From Magnetococcales bacterium (GTDB taxonomy: Bacteria; Pseudomonadota; Magnetococcia; Magnetococcales; Magnetaquicoccaceae), in NCBI GenBank assembly GCA_002753095.1, contig PDZU01000010.1:1-57871 (forward strand): a stretch of DNA of 57,871 nt, given 5' to 3'. A program made the translations under genes and the position numbers. Positions within the stretch are counted from its first letter, which is position 1; the number at the start of each line of letters is the position of its first letter. This document shows positions 48,773-56,998 of the stretch, piece after piece. The notes under the pieces are model-generated. The model was not told the DNA's origin, did no database searches, and saw nothing but the letters and a program-made list of their open reading frames with translations.

Positions 48773-49626
48773 TCCCGTCTTCCTTCTTCATGCTGCCCAT
48801 GATGCGATGGTCGTTGCTTCGCCTCTTGCCACAACGCCTCCAACTGCTCCAGACTGGCCGATGCGACCGCCTGACCCTGCTGATGCAACCGGCTTTCGAT
48901 ATACCGGAAGCGATCCTGAAACTTGTGCGTCGAACCCCGAAGGGCTACCTCCGGGTTGATCTTCATATGGCGGGCCACATTGACCAGCGTAAACAGCAGA
49001 TCACCCAACTCTTCGCTCACAGCCGCCGTATTCTCCTCCCGACAGGCCTCCGCCAACTCCTGCAACTCCTCCTCAACCTTGGCCAGCCCCCCCGTAACAT
49101 CCGGCCAATCAAACCCCACCTGACCCATTTTGCGCTGCACCTTGTACGCCCACAACAGCGCCGACAGACGGCTGTTGACATCATCAAAAACCGAGGCCGG
49201 ACCACTCTCCCCCCGCGCCAACCGTTGTTGACTCTTCTCCTGGCGCTTGATCTCCTCCCAACGGCCCGGCACCTCTTCCGCCTGGGGAGACTCCCCCGCG
49301 CCAGCGGCAAACACATGCGGATGGCGGCGGGTCATTTTGGTCACCACCCCCTGGATCACCTCCTGCAGGGAAAAATGGCCCCCCTCCTCGGCAATCCGGC
49401 TGTAAAAAACCACATGAAACAGCAGATCCCCCAATTCATCGCGCAAGCCGGCTACCTGCCCGGTTTCCACCGCCTCCGCCACCTCATACGCCTCTTCGAT
49501 GGTGTATGGCACCAGAGAGCCCCAACTCTGCTGCTTGTCCCACGGACACCCCTCTGGACCACGCAAGCGGGCCATGATCCCGGCCAACGCCTGCATGGCG
49601 GCACCCACCGGTTCTGTTTGCTCCAT
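48769..49626 (-). CDS. mazG: MazG nucleoside triphosphate pyrophosphohydrolase
   Basis: 285 residues with two MazG domains: residues about 18-130 (GCPWDKQQS, EEAYEVAEAVE, DELGDLLFHVVF) and about 165-275 (VGFDWPD, VEEELQELAEA, EELGDLLFTLVN). It hydrolyses NTPs to NMP plus pyrophosphate and influences ppGpp and mutagenic nucleotide levels. The start at 49626 (MEQTEPVG) is chosen because homologous sequence begins just after it; the upstream open frame is Cys/Val-rich and unsupported. Four-base overlap with typA. Confidence 0.95.
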   Translation of the reverse strand: MEQTEPVGAAMQALAGIMARLRGPEGCPWDKQQSWGSLVPYTIEEAYEVAEAVETGQVAGLRDELGDLLFHVVFYSRIAEEGGHFSLQEVIQGVVTKMTRRHPHVFAAGAGESPQAEEVPGRWEEIKRQEKSQQRLARGESGPASVFDDVNSRLSALLWAYKVQRKMGQVGFDWPDVTGGLAKVEEELQELAEACREENTAAVSEELGDLLFTLVNVARHMKINPEVALRGSTHKFQDRFRYIESRLHQQGQAVASASLEQLEALWQEAKQRPSHHGQHEEGRRD

Positions 49627-49979
49627 ATTGATACCCCCATTCACCCAGCCCTGCACCACCTGTAAAACCCGGCATTGTGGCACGAGGGCTTGCCTTGGTT
49701 CAATGGGGAAAAAATTGCCGCCGCTTCTACGCCGCCTCTCCTGGTATAAACTGCCCCCCAGCCCGCTCAGGCAGAGGCAGAAACCGTCCACTGACCCGAC
49801 AACAGACACGCACACACACAGGGCAGCAACACAGAACAACAAAATAAATCATCGTTAAATAAAGCACATACAACAAAGTCCACCGCCCACTCTGCCCGCT
49901 TTCGACACCGTTCACAGACCTGTGGCATGCCGGTTGCTACCCGATGGGAGAGTTTGGACCTTCAGCAGGAGATGGTGGT
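49627..49979. promoter_or_regulatory. Divergent region between mazG and the flagellar operon
   Basis: No gene. It must contain the mazG promoter (left) and the flgF operon promoter (right). The interval 49795-49865 is rich in CA and A runs. A TGGCACG...TTGC pair at 49678-49693 resembles a σ54 promoter, but its spacing is one base too long. AGGAGA at 49967-49972 is the flgF ribosome binding site. Confidence 0.45.
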
Positions 49980-50780
49980 ATGGATAGCGGATTATATGCA
50001 GCGGTCAATGGTGCAATGCGGGCAAGCCTCCGTATGGATGTGTTGTCCAACAATCTGGCCAACAGTTCCACGACCGGTTTCAAGGAGGATGAGGTCACCT
50101 TTGACTCTTACATGACCAAACCCGGTGCCGCCCAGTTCCCCCTGCCCGGCGACTCCTTCATGGGCCTGACCGGACCGAAATATATCCCTTTTCCCTTCAG
50201 CAGTCCGGCCAGCAACGCCTACAGCATGACCTATCCCCGCGCCGACGGCACCCATGTGGATGTCAGCCAGGGTTCGATCAACCATACGGGCAACCCCCTG
50301 GATCTGGCCATCGAAGGGGAAGGATACTTTGTCTTGAATACCCCACAAGGGCGCCGCTATACCCGCGATGGCTCCTTTGCCATCAATGCCCAGGGTGAGT
50401 TGGTCAACAAGGATGGCTATCCGGTGCTGGGTGCCGGCGGGGCCGCCTTGATCGTTGGCAACGAACGGGTGGAGATCAGCCCGGATGGCACCATCGCCAA
50501 CGCCCGTAGCGTCGTCGGTCGCCTGATGCGCGTCACTTTGCCCGCCGCTTCCCTGGAAAAAGCCGGTGGCAATCTCTTTCAGTCTTCCGCTCAGGAGAGA
50601 CAGATGGAGAGCGCGACGGGCGGATTTTTGCAGGGTTTTGTGGAACAGTCCAACGTGAATGTCGTGCGCGGCATGACGCAGATGATCGAAGTCAACCGCG
50701 CCTTTGAAGCGTATATGCAGATGATTCGCGCTCTGGATGGTCTGGATGGCCAAGCTGCCCAGATCGGTCGTTTGAGCTAA
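49980..50780 (+). CDS. flgF: FlgF, proximal rod protein
   Basis: 266 residues. The N-terminal rod motif is MDVLSNNLANSSTTGFKED. The central domain includes GNPLDLAIEGEGYFVLNTPQ and YTRDGSFAINAQGELV, and the C-terminal helix is EQSNVNVVRGMTQMIEVNRA. FlgF is distinguished from FlgG by its shorter, more divergent N-terminus and by coming first. The ATG at 49980 follows AGGAGA by seven bases; a longer frame to 49944 is not needed. Confidence 0.93.
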   Translation: MDSGLYAAVNGAMRASLRMDVLSNNLANSSTTGFKEDEVTFDSYMTKPGAAQFPLPGDSFMGLTGPKYIPFPFSSPASNAYSMTYPRADGTHVDVSQGSINHTGNPLDLAIEGEGYFVLNTPQGRRYTRDGSFAINAQGELVNKDGYPVLGAGGAALIVGNERVEISPDGTIANARSVVGRLMRVTLPAASLEKAGGNLFQSSAQERQMESATGGFLQGFVEQSNVNVVRGMTQMIEVNRAFEAYMQMIRALDGLDGQAAQIGRLS

Positions 50781-50855
50781 TTGATTTTTAATAGATTTTA
50801 TTGAGACACGCTACCGCGCCATGCCCTGCATGGCGGACACCTGGGAGAGATAGCC

Positions 50856-51656
50856 ATGATTCGTTCGCTTTGGACCGCCGCTACCGGCCTGCAGTCGCAA
50901 CAGTTGAATATCGATGTGATTTCAAACAACTTGGCCAACGTCAACACCAGCGGCTTCAAATATTCCCGGGCCTCGTTCCAGGATCTGCTCTATGCCAACC
51001 TGCGCCCAGCCGGAAGCGAGACCGCGCAAACCGGCGCTGCGGTTCCGGCAGGTATTCAGCTGGGCCATGGTGTCAAGCCGGTAGCCGTCACCAAAGAGTT
51101 CACCCAGGGCAGCGCCATCCCCACCAGCGAAGATGCCTTCAATGTGGATCTGTTCATCAGTGGCCAGGGGTTTTTCCAGATTGAACGGCCCGATGGCACC
51201 ATCGCCTACACCCGTGACGGCCATTTCACCATCAACAAAGATGGCAACATGGTCACTGCCGACGGTCTGCAGTTGGTCGGCGGCACCAGTGTCAAACAGC
51301 AGAGTGACATTGCCGTGATGATCGAGTCCTCCGGTATCATCAAACGGGTTGATGCCAACAATACTCAATCACAAGTCTCGCAAATCCAGTTGGCCAACTT
51401 TGTCAACCCAGCCGGATTGACCGCCATCGGCAACAATCTGTTCGTGGAAAGCTTGGCGTCCGGCACGCCAATCCTCAGCAATGCCGATGAAAATGGCATG
51501 GGCAGCCTCAAACAGCATGTGGTCGAACAGTCCAATGTCAACATGGTCAGTGAAATGGTCGAAATGATTGCCACGCAAAGAGCGTATGAAATCGGTACCA
51601 AGTCGATCCAGACCGCCGATTCCATGTTGGGTCTGATTGCCCAGTTGAAGCGTTAG
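50856..51656 (+). CDS. flgG: FlgG, distal rod protein
   Basis: 266 residues, close to the 260 of enterobacterial FlgG. Start MIRSLWTAATGLQSQQLNID, then VISNNLANVNTSGFKYSRA, FEDLLY-like FQDLLYANLRPAG (the FlgG-specific extended region), ISGQGFFQI and the C-terminal VEQSNVNMVSEMVEMIATQR with YEIGTKSIQTAD. It forms the long distal rod through the P and L rings. GGGAGAG precedes the ATG; 75 bases separate it from flgF. Confidence 0.97.
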   Translation: MIRSLWTAATGLQSQQLNIDVISNNLANVNTSGFKYSRASFQDLLYANLRPAGSETAQTGAAVPAGIQLGHGVKPVAVTKEFTQGSAIPTSEDAFNVDLFISGQGFFQIERPDGTIAYTRDGHFTINKDGNMVTADGLQLVGGTSVKQQSDIAVMIESSGIIKRVDANNTQSQVSQIQLANFVNPAGLTAIGNNLFVESLASGTPILSNADENGMGSLKQHVVEQSNVNMVSEMVEMIATQRAYEIGTKSIQTADSMLGLIAQLKR

Positions 51657-51658
51657 GC

Positions 51659-52369
51659 ATGCAGCGCCTGCTCTCTTTTGCCCTGCTTGTACTGCTTGTT
51701 GTACTGTTCAGCACACCAGCAGCGGCACAGGTTCTCAACCGAAGAGAGATCGAAAACGCGCTCGATATGCCTCTACGGGCAGCCTTGGAAGAGGGCGGGC
51801 GTGGCTTGTATGTCGTCTCCTTCAATGCGCCCAACGAACTCAAGGTTCCAGAGGGGGAGCAGACCTGGGTGCTGGGCGCCGGAATCGAAAATTGGGAGGC
51901 GGGTAGGCATAATTTGCCGGTTACTCTTCTGGTGGATGGGGCAACCTCCGCCCGCTTGCAAGTCACGGTGCAGGTCAAACAACGGATTCAAACCCCGGTC
52001 CTGCGCCGTCATGTCAAACGGGGCGAATTGGTTGGCACGGAGGATGTGGTCATCCAGGAGATTGATCTGTCCGGCCCACTGCCGGGACGGTTGCAGAACA
52101 TTGCCGACATCGTGGGCAGGGTGGCCACCCGTGAGATCAAGGCGGGTCAGGCTCTGGTGGATAAAATGTTGGAAGGTCAGGTCGCCGTGGAACGCAACGA
52201 CCGGGTCCGTGTCACCCTGACCCGGGGTGCGATGGTTATCGAAACAAACGGAATTGCCATGCAGCGTGGTCGGATCGGTGATTTTATCTCGATCCGCAAT
52301 CCACAAAGCAAATCACTTTTTGAAGCGCAGATTACCGCACCGGGCGAAGCCCAGGTACGGTCCTGGTAA
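51659..52369 (+). CDS. flgA: FlgA, P-ring assembly chaperone
   Basis: 236 residues with a signal peptide (MQRLLSFALLVLLVVLFSTPAAA). The C-terminal SAF-like domain shows RRHVKRGELVGTEDVVIQEI, REIKAGQALVDKM and GDFISIRNPQSKSLFEA, the FlgA pattern. It helps FlgI polymerise around the rod in the periplasm. It starts two bases after flgG with a poor ribosome binding site, so it relies on coupling. Confidence 0.92.
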   Translation: MQRLLSFALLVLLVVLFSTPAAAQVLNRREIENALDMPLRAALEEGGRGLYVVSFNAPNELKVPEGEQTWVLGAGIENWEAGRHNLPVTLLVDGATSARLQVTVQVKQRIQTPVLRRHVKRGELVGTEDVVIQEIDLSGPLPGRLQNIADIVGRVATREIKAGQALVDKMLEGQVAVERNDRVRVTLTRGAMVIETNGIAMQRGRIGDFISIRNPQSKSLFEAQITAPGEAQVRSW

Positions 52370-52395
52370 CCCCCGATGGGAAAGGAATCATCAAG

Positions 52396-53097
52396 ATGAA
52401 TGGTAAAATGGGTTGGACGGTCCCTGCGCTGTTGATACTGACGGTCACCGCCAGTGGTTGCAGCATGACCCGTGCCTCGGCCCGTCCGCCGGCGCCCATC
52501 GCCGTGGTGCAACCCGTACCACCAGAAAACATGACCCCCCGCAAGGGTTCCATCTGGCAGACATCGGACCGCAACACCCTTTTCCTGGACAACAAGGCGC
52601 GCAACATCGGTGACATCGTCACCGTGCAGATTGTCGAAACCTCCAACGCCAAAAAAGAGGCCAAGACCGATCTGACCCGATCCAGCAGCAACGATTTTGG
52701 CCTGACCGGGTTTTTGAGCCCGGCAGGTGCCTTTGGTGCCAAGTTGCCCGGAGCCACCGGCAATGCTCTGACCGCCGGAACCACCAGCGACAACTCGTTT
52801 AGCGGTGACGGTAAAACCGAGCGCAAGAGTGTCCTGAAGGCAATCGTCTCCTGCGTGGTAGTGGAAATTCTTGGCAACGGCAATTTGCGCATCTCTGGTC
52901 GCCAGGATATTACCGTCAACAATGAAAATCAGTTTATTTTGCTCTCCGGGGTGATTCGCCCTGAGGATATTTCCCCGCAAAACTCGGTCATCTCCTCGCA
53001 GATGGCCGATGCCCGCATTGAGTATAGCGGCGAAGGCGATGTCAATGACCAACAACGCGGTTCCTGGTTGAGCCGTATTTTAGCCACCGTGAACTAA
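52396..53097 (+). CDS. flgH: FlgH, L-ring lipoprotein
   Basis: 233 residues. A lipoprotein signal (LLILTVTASGC, lipid-modified Cys near residue 22) is followed by the FlgH core: GSIWQTSDRNTLFLDNKARN, IGDIVTVQIVETSNAKKEAK, then NGNLRISGRQDITVNNENQ and VISSQMADARIEYSGEG. It forms the outer-membrane L ring. AAAGGAA lies upstream of the ATG, 26 bases after flgA. Confidence 0.96.
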   Translation: MNGKMGWTVPALLILTVTASGCSMTRASARPPAPIAVVQPVPPENMTPRKGSIWQTSDRNTLFLDNKARNIGDIVTVQIVETSNAKKEAKTDLTRSSSNDFGLTGFLSPAGAFGAKLPGATGNALTAGTTSDNSFSGDGKTERKSVLKAIVSCVVVEILGNGNLRISGRQDITVNNENQFILLSGVIRPEDISPQNSVISSQMADARIEYSGEGDVNDQQRGSWLSRILATVN

Positions 53098-53117
53098 CCT
53101 GTGAAGTTGCGACTGCG

Positions 53118-54218
53118 ATGAAACTCTCCTCATTAGTACGAATCGGAGCAGCTCTGCTGCTGGTATTGCTGGCCTCGACGAGTCAGGCGGCACGTTTAAA
53201 GGATGTGGTAGAGATTGAAGGGGTGCGCGGCAATCCGGTTACCGGCTTTGGCCTGGTGGTTGGTTTGAATGGCAGCGGCGACAGCAGTGCCGCCTTCACC
53301 AACCAATCCTTGACCATGATGCTGGAAAGAATGGGTATTTCCACGCCGCAAAATGGCGTCAAGGTGAAGAACATTGCCTCGGTCATGGTGACCGCCACGC
53401 TGCCCCCATTTGCCCGCCAGGGTGGCAAGCTGGATGTGACCATCTCCTCATTGGGCGATGCCAAAAGCCTGCAGGGCGGCACTTTGATCCTGACACCGCT
53501 CAAGGGTGCCGATGGCAAGATTTATGCTGTGGCGCAGGGTCCAGTCTCCATCGGCGGTTTCGCCGTGGAGGGGGCGGCCCAGTCGGTGCAGAAGAACCAT
53601 CCCACGGTCGGGCGTATCGCTGGTGGTGCGGTCATCGAGCGGGAGATCAACTTTGAGATCAACCAGGAGTTTCAACTGCAGTTGTCGTTACGCAATCCCG
53701 ATTTTACCACGGCCACCCGGGTAGTCAAATCGATCAACAATCTGTTCGGAGAACCATTGGCGAGCGCGCGCGATTCGGGTACAGTGCAGTTGACCATTCC
53801 ATCCACCTATCAGGGCAAGGTGGTTGATTTTGTCTCGCGGCTGGAGAATTTGCAGGTAGATCCCGATCAGACGGCCAAGGTGGTCCTCAACGAACGGACT
53901 GGCACCATTGTCATGGGTGAAAATGTCCGCGTCTCTACGGTTGCCTTGGCACACGGAGGTTTGAGTATCAAGATTACCGAATCGCCGCAGGTCAGCCAGC
54001 CCAATGCCCGCAGCAGGGGGGTGACTGCCGTCACCCCGAAGACGGACATCGAGGTCAAAGAAAAGGACGGCAAGGTTCTGGAAATGGAATCCGGTGTGAC
54101 TTTGGGTGAACTGGTACGCGGTCTGAACTCTATTGGCGTGACGCCACGTGATTTGATCGCCATCATGCAGTCCATCAAGGCTTCCGGTGCGCTGCAGGCT
54201 GAACTGGAGATTCTGTGA
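53118..54218 (+). CDS. flgI: FlgI, P-ring protein
   Basis: 366 residues, usual size. A signal peptide (about 1-24, ending STSQAA) leads to RLKDVVEIEGVRGNPVTGFG and LVVGLNGSGDSS, the FlgI hallmark. VKNIASVMVTATLPPFARQG, GRIAGGAVIEREINF and the C-terminal TLGELVRGLNSIGVTPRDLI follow. It forms the peptidoglycan-level ring with help from FlgA. Its stop overlaps the flgJ GTG. Confidence 0.97.
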   Translation: MKLSSLVRIGAALLLVLLASTSQAARLKDVVEIEGVRGNPVTGFGLVVGLNGSGDSSAAFTNQSLTMMLERMGISTPQNGVKVKNIASVMVTATLPPFARQGGKLDVTISSLGDAKSLQGGTLILTPLKGADGKIYAVAQGPVSIGGFAVEGAAQSVQKNHPTVGRIAGGAVIEREINFEINQEFQLQLSLRNPDFTTATRVVKSINNLFGEPLASARDSGTVQLTIPSTYQGKVVDFVSRLENLQVDPDQTAKVVLNERTGTIVMGENVRVSTVALAHGGLSIKITESPQVSQPNARSRGVTAVTPKTDIEVKEKDGKVLEMESGVTLGELVRGLNSIGVTPRDLIAIMQSIKASGALQAELEIL

Positions 54219-54643
54219 GTGATGCTTCTCGTATAACGAATGGTGGTGTACAGGCACCTCTGCCCGGCAATCTGAGTCCCAAGGATGCGCGCCGCCTGCA
54301 GGATGCGGCTGGCGAGTTTGAGGCGCTGTTCATCAAGCAAATGCTTGGATCCATGCGCAAAACAGTGCCCAAACCGTTGCAGGGACAAGAGGCATTGATC
54401 CGAGAAAGTGAAGGCGAAAAAATATTCCGTGACTTGCTGGATGGTGAGTATGCTAAAGTGATGAGCCAGAAAAAAAACGGCCTAGGTTTGAAGGAGGGGC
54501 TGTTACGGTATCTGGCTAATCAGAACGGTCGGAGTCGGGTGGATCCCAAGGCCGAAGTGGCTCGTTTGCAGTCTCAATCCAGCACTCTGAATGGTGTAGC
54601 GGTGGCGCCTGCGCGCAGTGTGGTTCCTGGCGTTGGTGAGTGA
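54215..54643 (+). CDS. flgJ: FlgJ, rod-capping domain only
   Basis: 142 residues from a GTG that overlaps the flgI stop. The rod-cap pattern is present: AAGEFEALFIKQMLGSMRKTV and EGEKIFRDLLDGEYAKVMS. The peptidoglycan-hydrolase half of enterobacterial FlgJ is absent, as in many alphaproteobacteria, so the wall-cutting enzyme must be elsewhere. The last 35 residues are low-complexity. Confidence 0.88.
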   Translation: MSDASRITNGGVQAPLPGNLSPKDARRLQDAAGEFEALFIKQMLGSMRKTVPKPLQGQEALIRESEGEKIFRDLLDGEYAKVMSQKKNGLGLKEGLLRYLANQNGRSRVDPKAEVARLQSQSSTLNGVAVAPARSVVPGVGE

Positions 54644-54745
54644 CACGCCCCAGTGGTGCTTGCGAGGCGAATGCGTGCCATTTTTGGCGCCTGCCAGCCC
54701 TGACGTCGATCAGCACAACGGCGTTAAAAGGAAGCGCGTACCATC

Positions 54746-55060
54746 ATGGTTACCAGAATTAAGAGCGTCACGGTTGGTAAATTGGGTCGCATTGCCCGGC
54801 AGCGTTCTACCCGGTCCGGATCGGGTGACAGTGCAACGGTCTCTTCTGCAGGCCGCAGTGATGATGTGGCGGCCTTTTCCTCGGATGCCCGCCTAATCGG
54901 CAAAGCGGATGAAGCGGTCAGTCAGGCACCGGAGATTCGCATGGAATTGGTCGGCCCGATCCGTGAGGCATTGATGGCTGGGCGTTACCATGTTTCCAGC
55001 CTGGATGTGGCCGATAAAATATTGCGTCAGGTACTGATGGAACGCAAAAAATCGATATGA
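54746..55060 (+). CDS. flgM: FlgM, anti-σ28 factor
   Basis: 104 residues. The N-terminal half is Ser/Arg-rich and disordered. The C-terminal σ28-binding helices include IREALMAGRYHVSSLDVADKI, in pieces IREALMAGRYHV and SSLDVADKILRQVL, as in FlgM. It holds FliA until exported through the finished hook. An AAGGAAG ribosome binding site lies upstream. The 102-bp gap after flgJ may hold a separate promoter. Confidence 0.88.
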   Translation: MVTRIKSVTVGKLGRIARQRSTRSGSGDSATVSSAGRSDDVAAFSSDARLIGKADEAVSQAPEIRMELVGPIREALMAGRYHVSSLDVADKILRQVLMERKKSI

Positions 55061-55083
55061 GAAACCCCTAGCTGTGTGGCATA

Positions 55084-55614
55084 ATGGATTCTGTGATGGC
55101 CGAGAGTGGTCGTAATCCTCTGGATGAGGAACTTCGTCAATTGCGGCAAATTCTGGAGCCGATGGTGCAACAGTTTGTCCAATTGCAGGATCTGTTCCGA
55201 CAGGAGCAGGAAAAATTGCGCCAGAGAGATACGGATGCTCTCGACGCTTTAGCGGCTCAGATTGCCGAAAAATTGGCACGTATTCGGGCGATTGACCAGT
55301 TGCGGCAGCGCGTTACCGCGCAAATGGGTAGGCGACTGGGATTGAAAACCGATACGGTTACCCTGGAGGCCATTGACACGGCCATGGGGGGCAACACTGG
55401 GTTGCAAGGGTTGCGCAATCAATTGCGGGAGAGCATTCAGGAAGCGGATCGTCTCAATCGGGAAAACCAAGCCGTCTTGACCGGCGTACTGGCTGCAACG
55501 GAGTCCATTCTTTCGGCGTTGCAGGGGGGGCCTGTAGGGGGATCTTCGTCTTACAATCGTTTGGGCTCCCGGCAGAATAATCCGCGTTTCAACTTGCTCT
55601 CCAGGCAATTATAA
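55084..55614 (+). CDS. flgN: FlgN, flagellar export chaperone
   Basis: 176 residues, mostly helical coiled coil (LRQILEPMVQQFVQLQDLFR, then LNRENQAVLTGVLAATESIL) with a Ser/Gly/Asn-rich end. Size, helical build and place after flgM fit FlgN, the chaperone of hook-filament junction proteins. ATGs at 55084 and 55096 are both possible; neither has a good ribosome binding site. Confidence 0.85.
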   Translation: MDSVMAESGRNPLDEELRQLRQILEPMVQQFVQLQDLFRQEQEKLRQRDTDALDALAAQIAEKLARIRAIDQLRQRVTAQMGRRLGLKTDTVTLEAIDTAMGGNTGLQGLRNQLRESIQEADRLNRENQAVLTGVLAATESILSALQGGPVGGSSSYNRLGSRQNNPRFNLLSRQL

Positions 55615-55716
55615 GAATCAATCTTGTTTTGTGAATCATCTTGGACAGTCATTACACTAAAGCAGCGAGAGAATTTTGAACCTCAACGGTTATATTTTTA
55701 ATTGGGGACAAGTGGC

Positions 55717-55950
55717 ATGTTAATTTTGACACGGCGCATTGGTGAGAGCTTGACCATCGGGGAAGAGATTAAGATCACCCTGTTGGGCATCAAGGGCAAC
55801 CAAGTGCGCATTGGTATTGATGCACCACGGGATGTGGAGGTGCATCGGGAAGAGATTTACGATAAGATCAAGCGCGAGACGCGCAAGGCCAACCTGAAGA
55901 CTTCTGACGCTGTTTTGGAACAGGCTTCCCGGATTTTGTCCGGGGGATAG
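55717..55950 (+). CDS. csrA: CsrA, post-transcriptional regulator
   Basis: 77 residues. The start [18 protein letters not shown] and the [20 protein letters not shown] stretch, with the RNA-binding VHREEIY, are typical. The C-terminal tail is longer than the 61-residue E. coli form. CsrA binds GGA-containing leaders and is often encoded next to flagellar genes, where it affects flagellin or motility mRNAs. The ATG at 55717 follows GGGGACA; an upstream TTG is not favoured. Confidence 0.95.
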   Translation: MLILTRRIGESLTIGEEIKITLLGIKGNQVRIGIDAPRDVEVHREEIYDKIKRETRKANLKTSDAVLEQASRILSGG

Positions 55951-56041
55951 AGGGGGTTCGCTCCTTTTTATGCTCTTGTTTTGCCCCTCGTTTGACCTCT
56001 AGTCGCCCTTCTTGTCATTTTCCCACATTTGTAAATTTACC

Positions 56042-56206
56042 ATGGGGTCCAGGGGAGATTATCTTCCCTGGCGGGTGCAGGGCTTAAGCCCTGCTTGTAA
56101 TGTGCGGCGTTTTACGTGAGCAAATGCGCAGCATTTGCTCACGCCGCACCAATCTGTGCCCCGCAGGGGCACTCTTTGGGAGGGCGGACGCCCGACTTTT
56201 AACCGC
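56042..56206 (+). repeat. Dispersed structured repeat, left-half copy E
   Basis: Begins TGGGGTCCAGG and carries the GGGGAGATTATCTTCCC hairpin, GCAGGGCTTAAGCCCTGC, an outer GTGCGGCGT/ACGCCGCAC stem enclosing GAGCAAATGC-GCA-GCATTTGCTC, and GTGCCCCGCAGGGGCAC. It ends after CCCGACTTTTAACCG like copies A and B up to that point. The stems differ from A and B in paired fashion. It lies between csrA and the hicA/rayT unit. Confidence 0.88.
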
Positions 56207-56344
56207 GAGGACGCTAAAGAATTTGCTTGTGTTCGATGGATGGCTGCGCAAAGTGCGCCAACGGCGAAGTCCCAGGAAACCGTTCTGGATCTGCAATTGT
56301 TTTGAGCACCAAACAGAGAGCAAGGGAAATCTGAGGGAAATCTG

Positions 56345-56388
56345 GGGACACCATACGCATTTCCCGTTGGAAATATGTATGGTGTCCC
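56345..56388. repeat. REP-like hairpin beside the rayT unit
   Basis: Twenty-base arms (GGGACACCATACGCATTTCC / GGAAATATGTATGGTGTCCC, two mismatches) around a four-base loop. The GGGACAC end resembles the TGTCCCC sequence on the other side of the RayT gene at 57731, so it may be a substrate or end sequence of that transposase. Confidence 0.65.
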
Positions 56389-56393
56389 TTGAT

Positions 56394-56528
56394 TCAGCCC
56401 ACGCTGTCCTTGCGCAGATCGATACCGTCTCTTTTCGGGTTGGTCACCACCTGCCGCTTGGTCGCCTGCCCTACCAACCGTTCGTTGCTGGCGGTAAACG
56501 CCGCCATGGATGGCGTAGTACAAGGGCG
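56394..56528 (-). pseudogene. Deleted remnant of dnaK
   Basis: On the minus strand, one frame reads [20 protein letters not shown], then KRQVVTNP, a clear match to DnaK residues of about 33-62 (compare RTTPSIIAYT... LVGQPAKRQAVTNP). It then continues [10 protein letters not shown], which resembles DnaK near residue 245 (DQGIDLRND), and stops seven codons on. The nucleotide-binding domain between is missing, so an internal deletion of about 550 bp joined the two pieces. No start codon or ribosome binding site is present. The downstream end touches the REP-like hairpin. Confidence 0.75.
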
Positions 56529-56536
56529 TTATTCTG

Positions 56537-56755
56537 TCACAAACGTTCCCAATCAATGACAGAAATTCCCGCATGACGAAGGATGCGAGCCAGCAGTTCC
56601 TTGCCAATATCTCCCTGGTGAGGGTTGGGAATACGAATGGTGAGAGATCCCCGCTCCATGAAGGCGTGTTTGCCGCCCGACCAGGGACCAGTAAATCCCA
56701 ATTGCCGCAGGTGGCGTATCAAGTCATCTCGTCGAACTGGACCAAATCGGGGCAT
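56537..56755 (-). CDS. hicA: HicA-family mRNA interferase toxin
   Basis: 72 residues, normal size. The pattern is RRDDLIRHLRQLGFTGPWSG, GKHAFMERG (the catalytic His of HicA in G-S/K-H), LTIRIPNPHQGDIGKELLAR and ILRHAGIS. HicA toxins cleave mRNA when not held by HicB. ATG shares one base with the hicB stop (TAATG). The order hicB then hicA is the less common one. Confidence 0.88.
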   Translation of the reverse strand: MPRFGPVRRDDLIRHLRQLGFTGPWSGGKHAFMERGSLTIRIPNPHQGDIGKELLARILRHAGISVIDWERL

Positions 56756-56997
56756 TATGCCACTTCCTGAATGCGCAGCGTCTCACCGTCAATGATTGGC
56801 AGGGACAGATTTTTATGGATACGTAACAGCACCCATTCTTCCAGTACTTCTGCCAATTCATCTCGACAGGCTTCGAGAGTGGAGGCATTGGCATACACGC
56901 CGTCACAGGTTGGAATATCGCCGTAAAAGGAGTTGTCGTCCGGCAGAATTTCGTAACGAGCATGGCGCATGGCGGCCTGAAGATAATTCAAAAGCAT
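56755..56997 (-). CDS. hicB: HicB-family antitoxin
   Basis: 80 residues from the ATG at 56997. The HicB partial RNase-H-like fold is visible: ARYEILPDDNSFYGDIPTCD, GVYANASTLEACRDELAEVL and EEWVLLRIHKN. The last residues lack a long DNA-binding tail, so it may not autoregulate through an RHH/HTH domain. It starts one base after the rayT stop and overlaps hicA by one base, so all three genes form one unit. Confidence 0.88.
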   Translation of the reverse strand: MLLNYLQAAMRHARYEILPDDNSFYGDIPTCDGVYANASTLEACRDELAEVLEEWVLLRIHKNLSLPIIDGETLRIQEVA

Positions 56998-56998
56998 G

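Noticed and set aside
49678..49693. σ54 promoter before the flagellar operon (TGGCACG...TTGC)
   Set aside because: The spacing between the GG and GC doublets is one base too long, and σ54 is strict about it; it also lies about 290 bases before flgF.
56059..56607. 182-codon minus-strand frame spanning repeat E and the hicA end
   Set aside because: It crosses palindromic repeats, and the recognisable dnaK remnant in this stretch lies in another frame.
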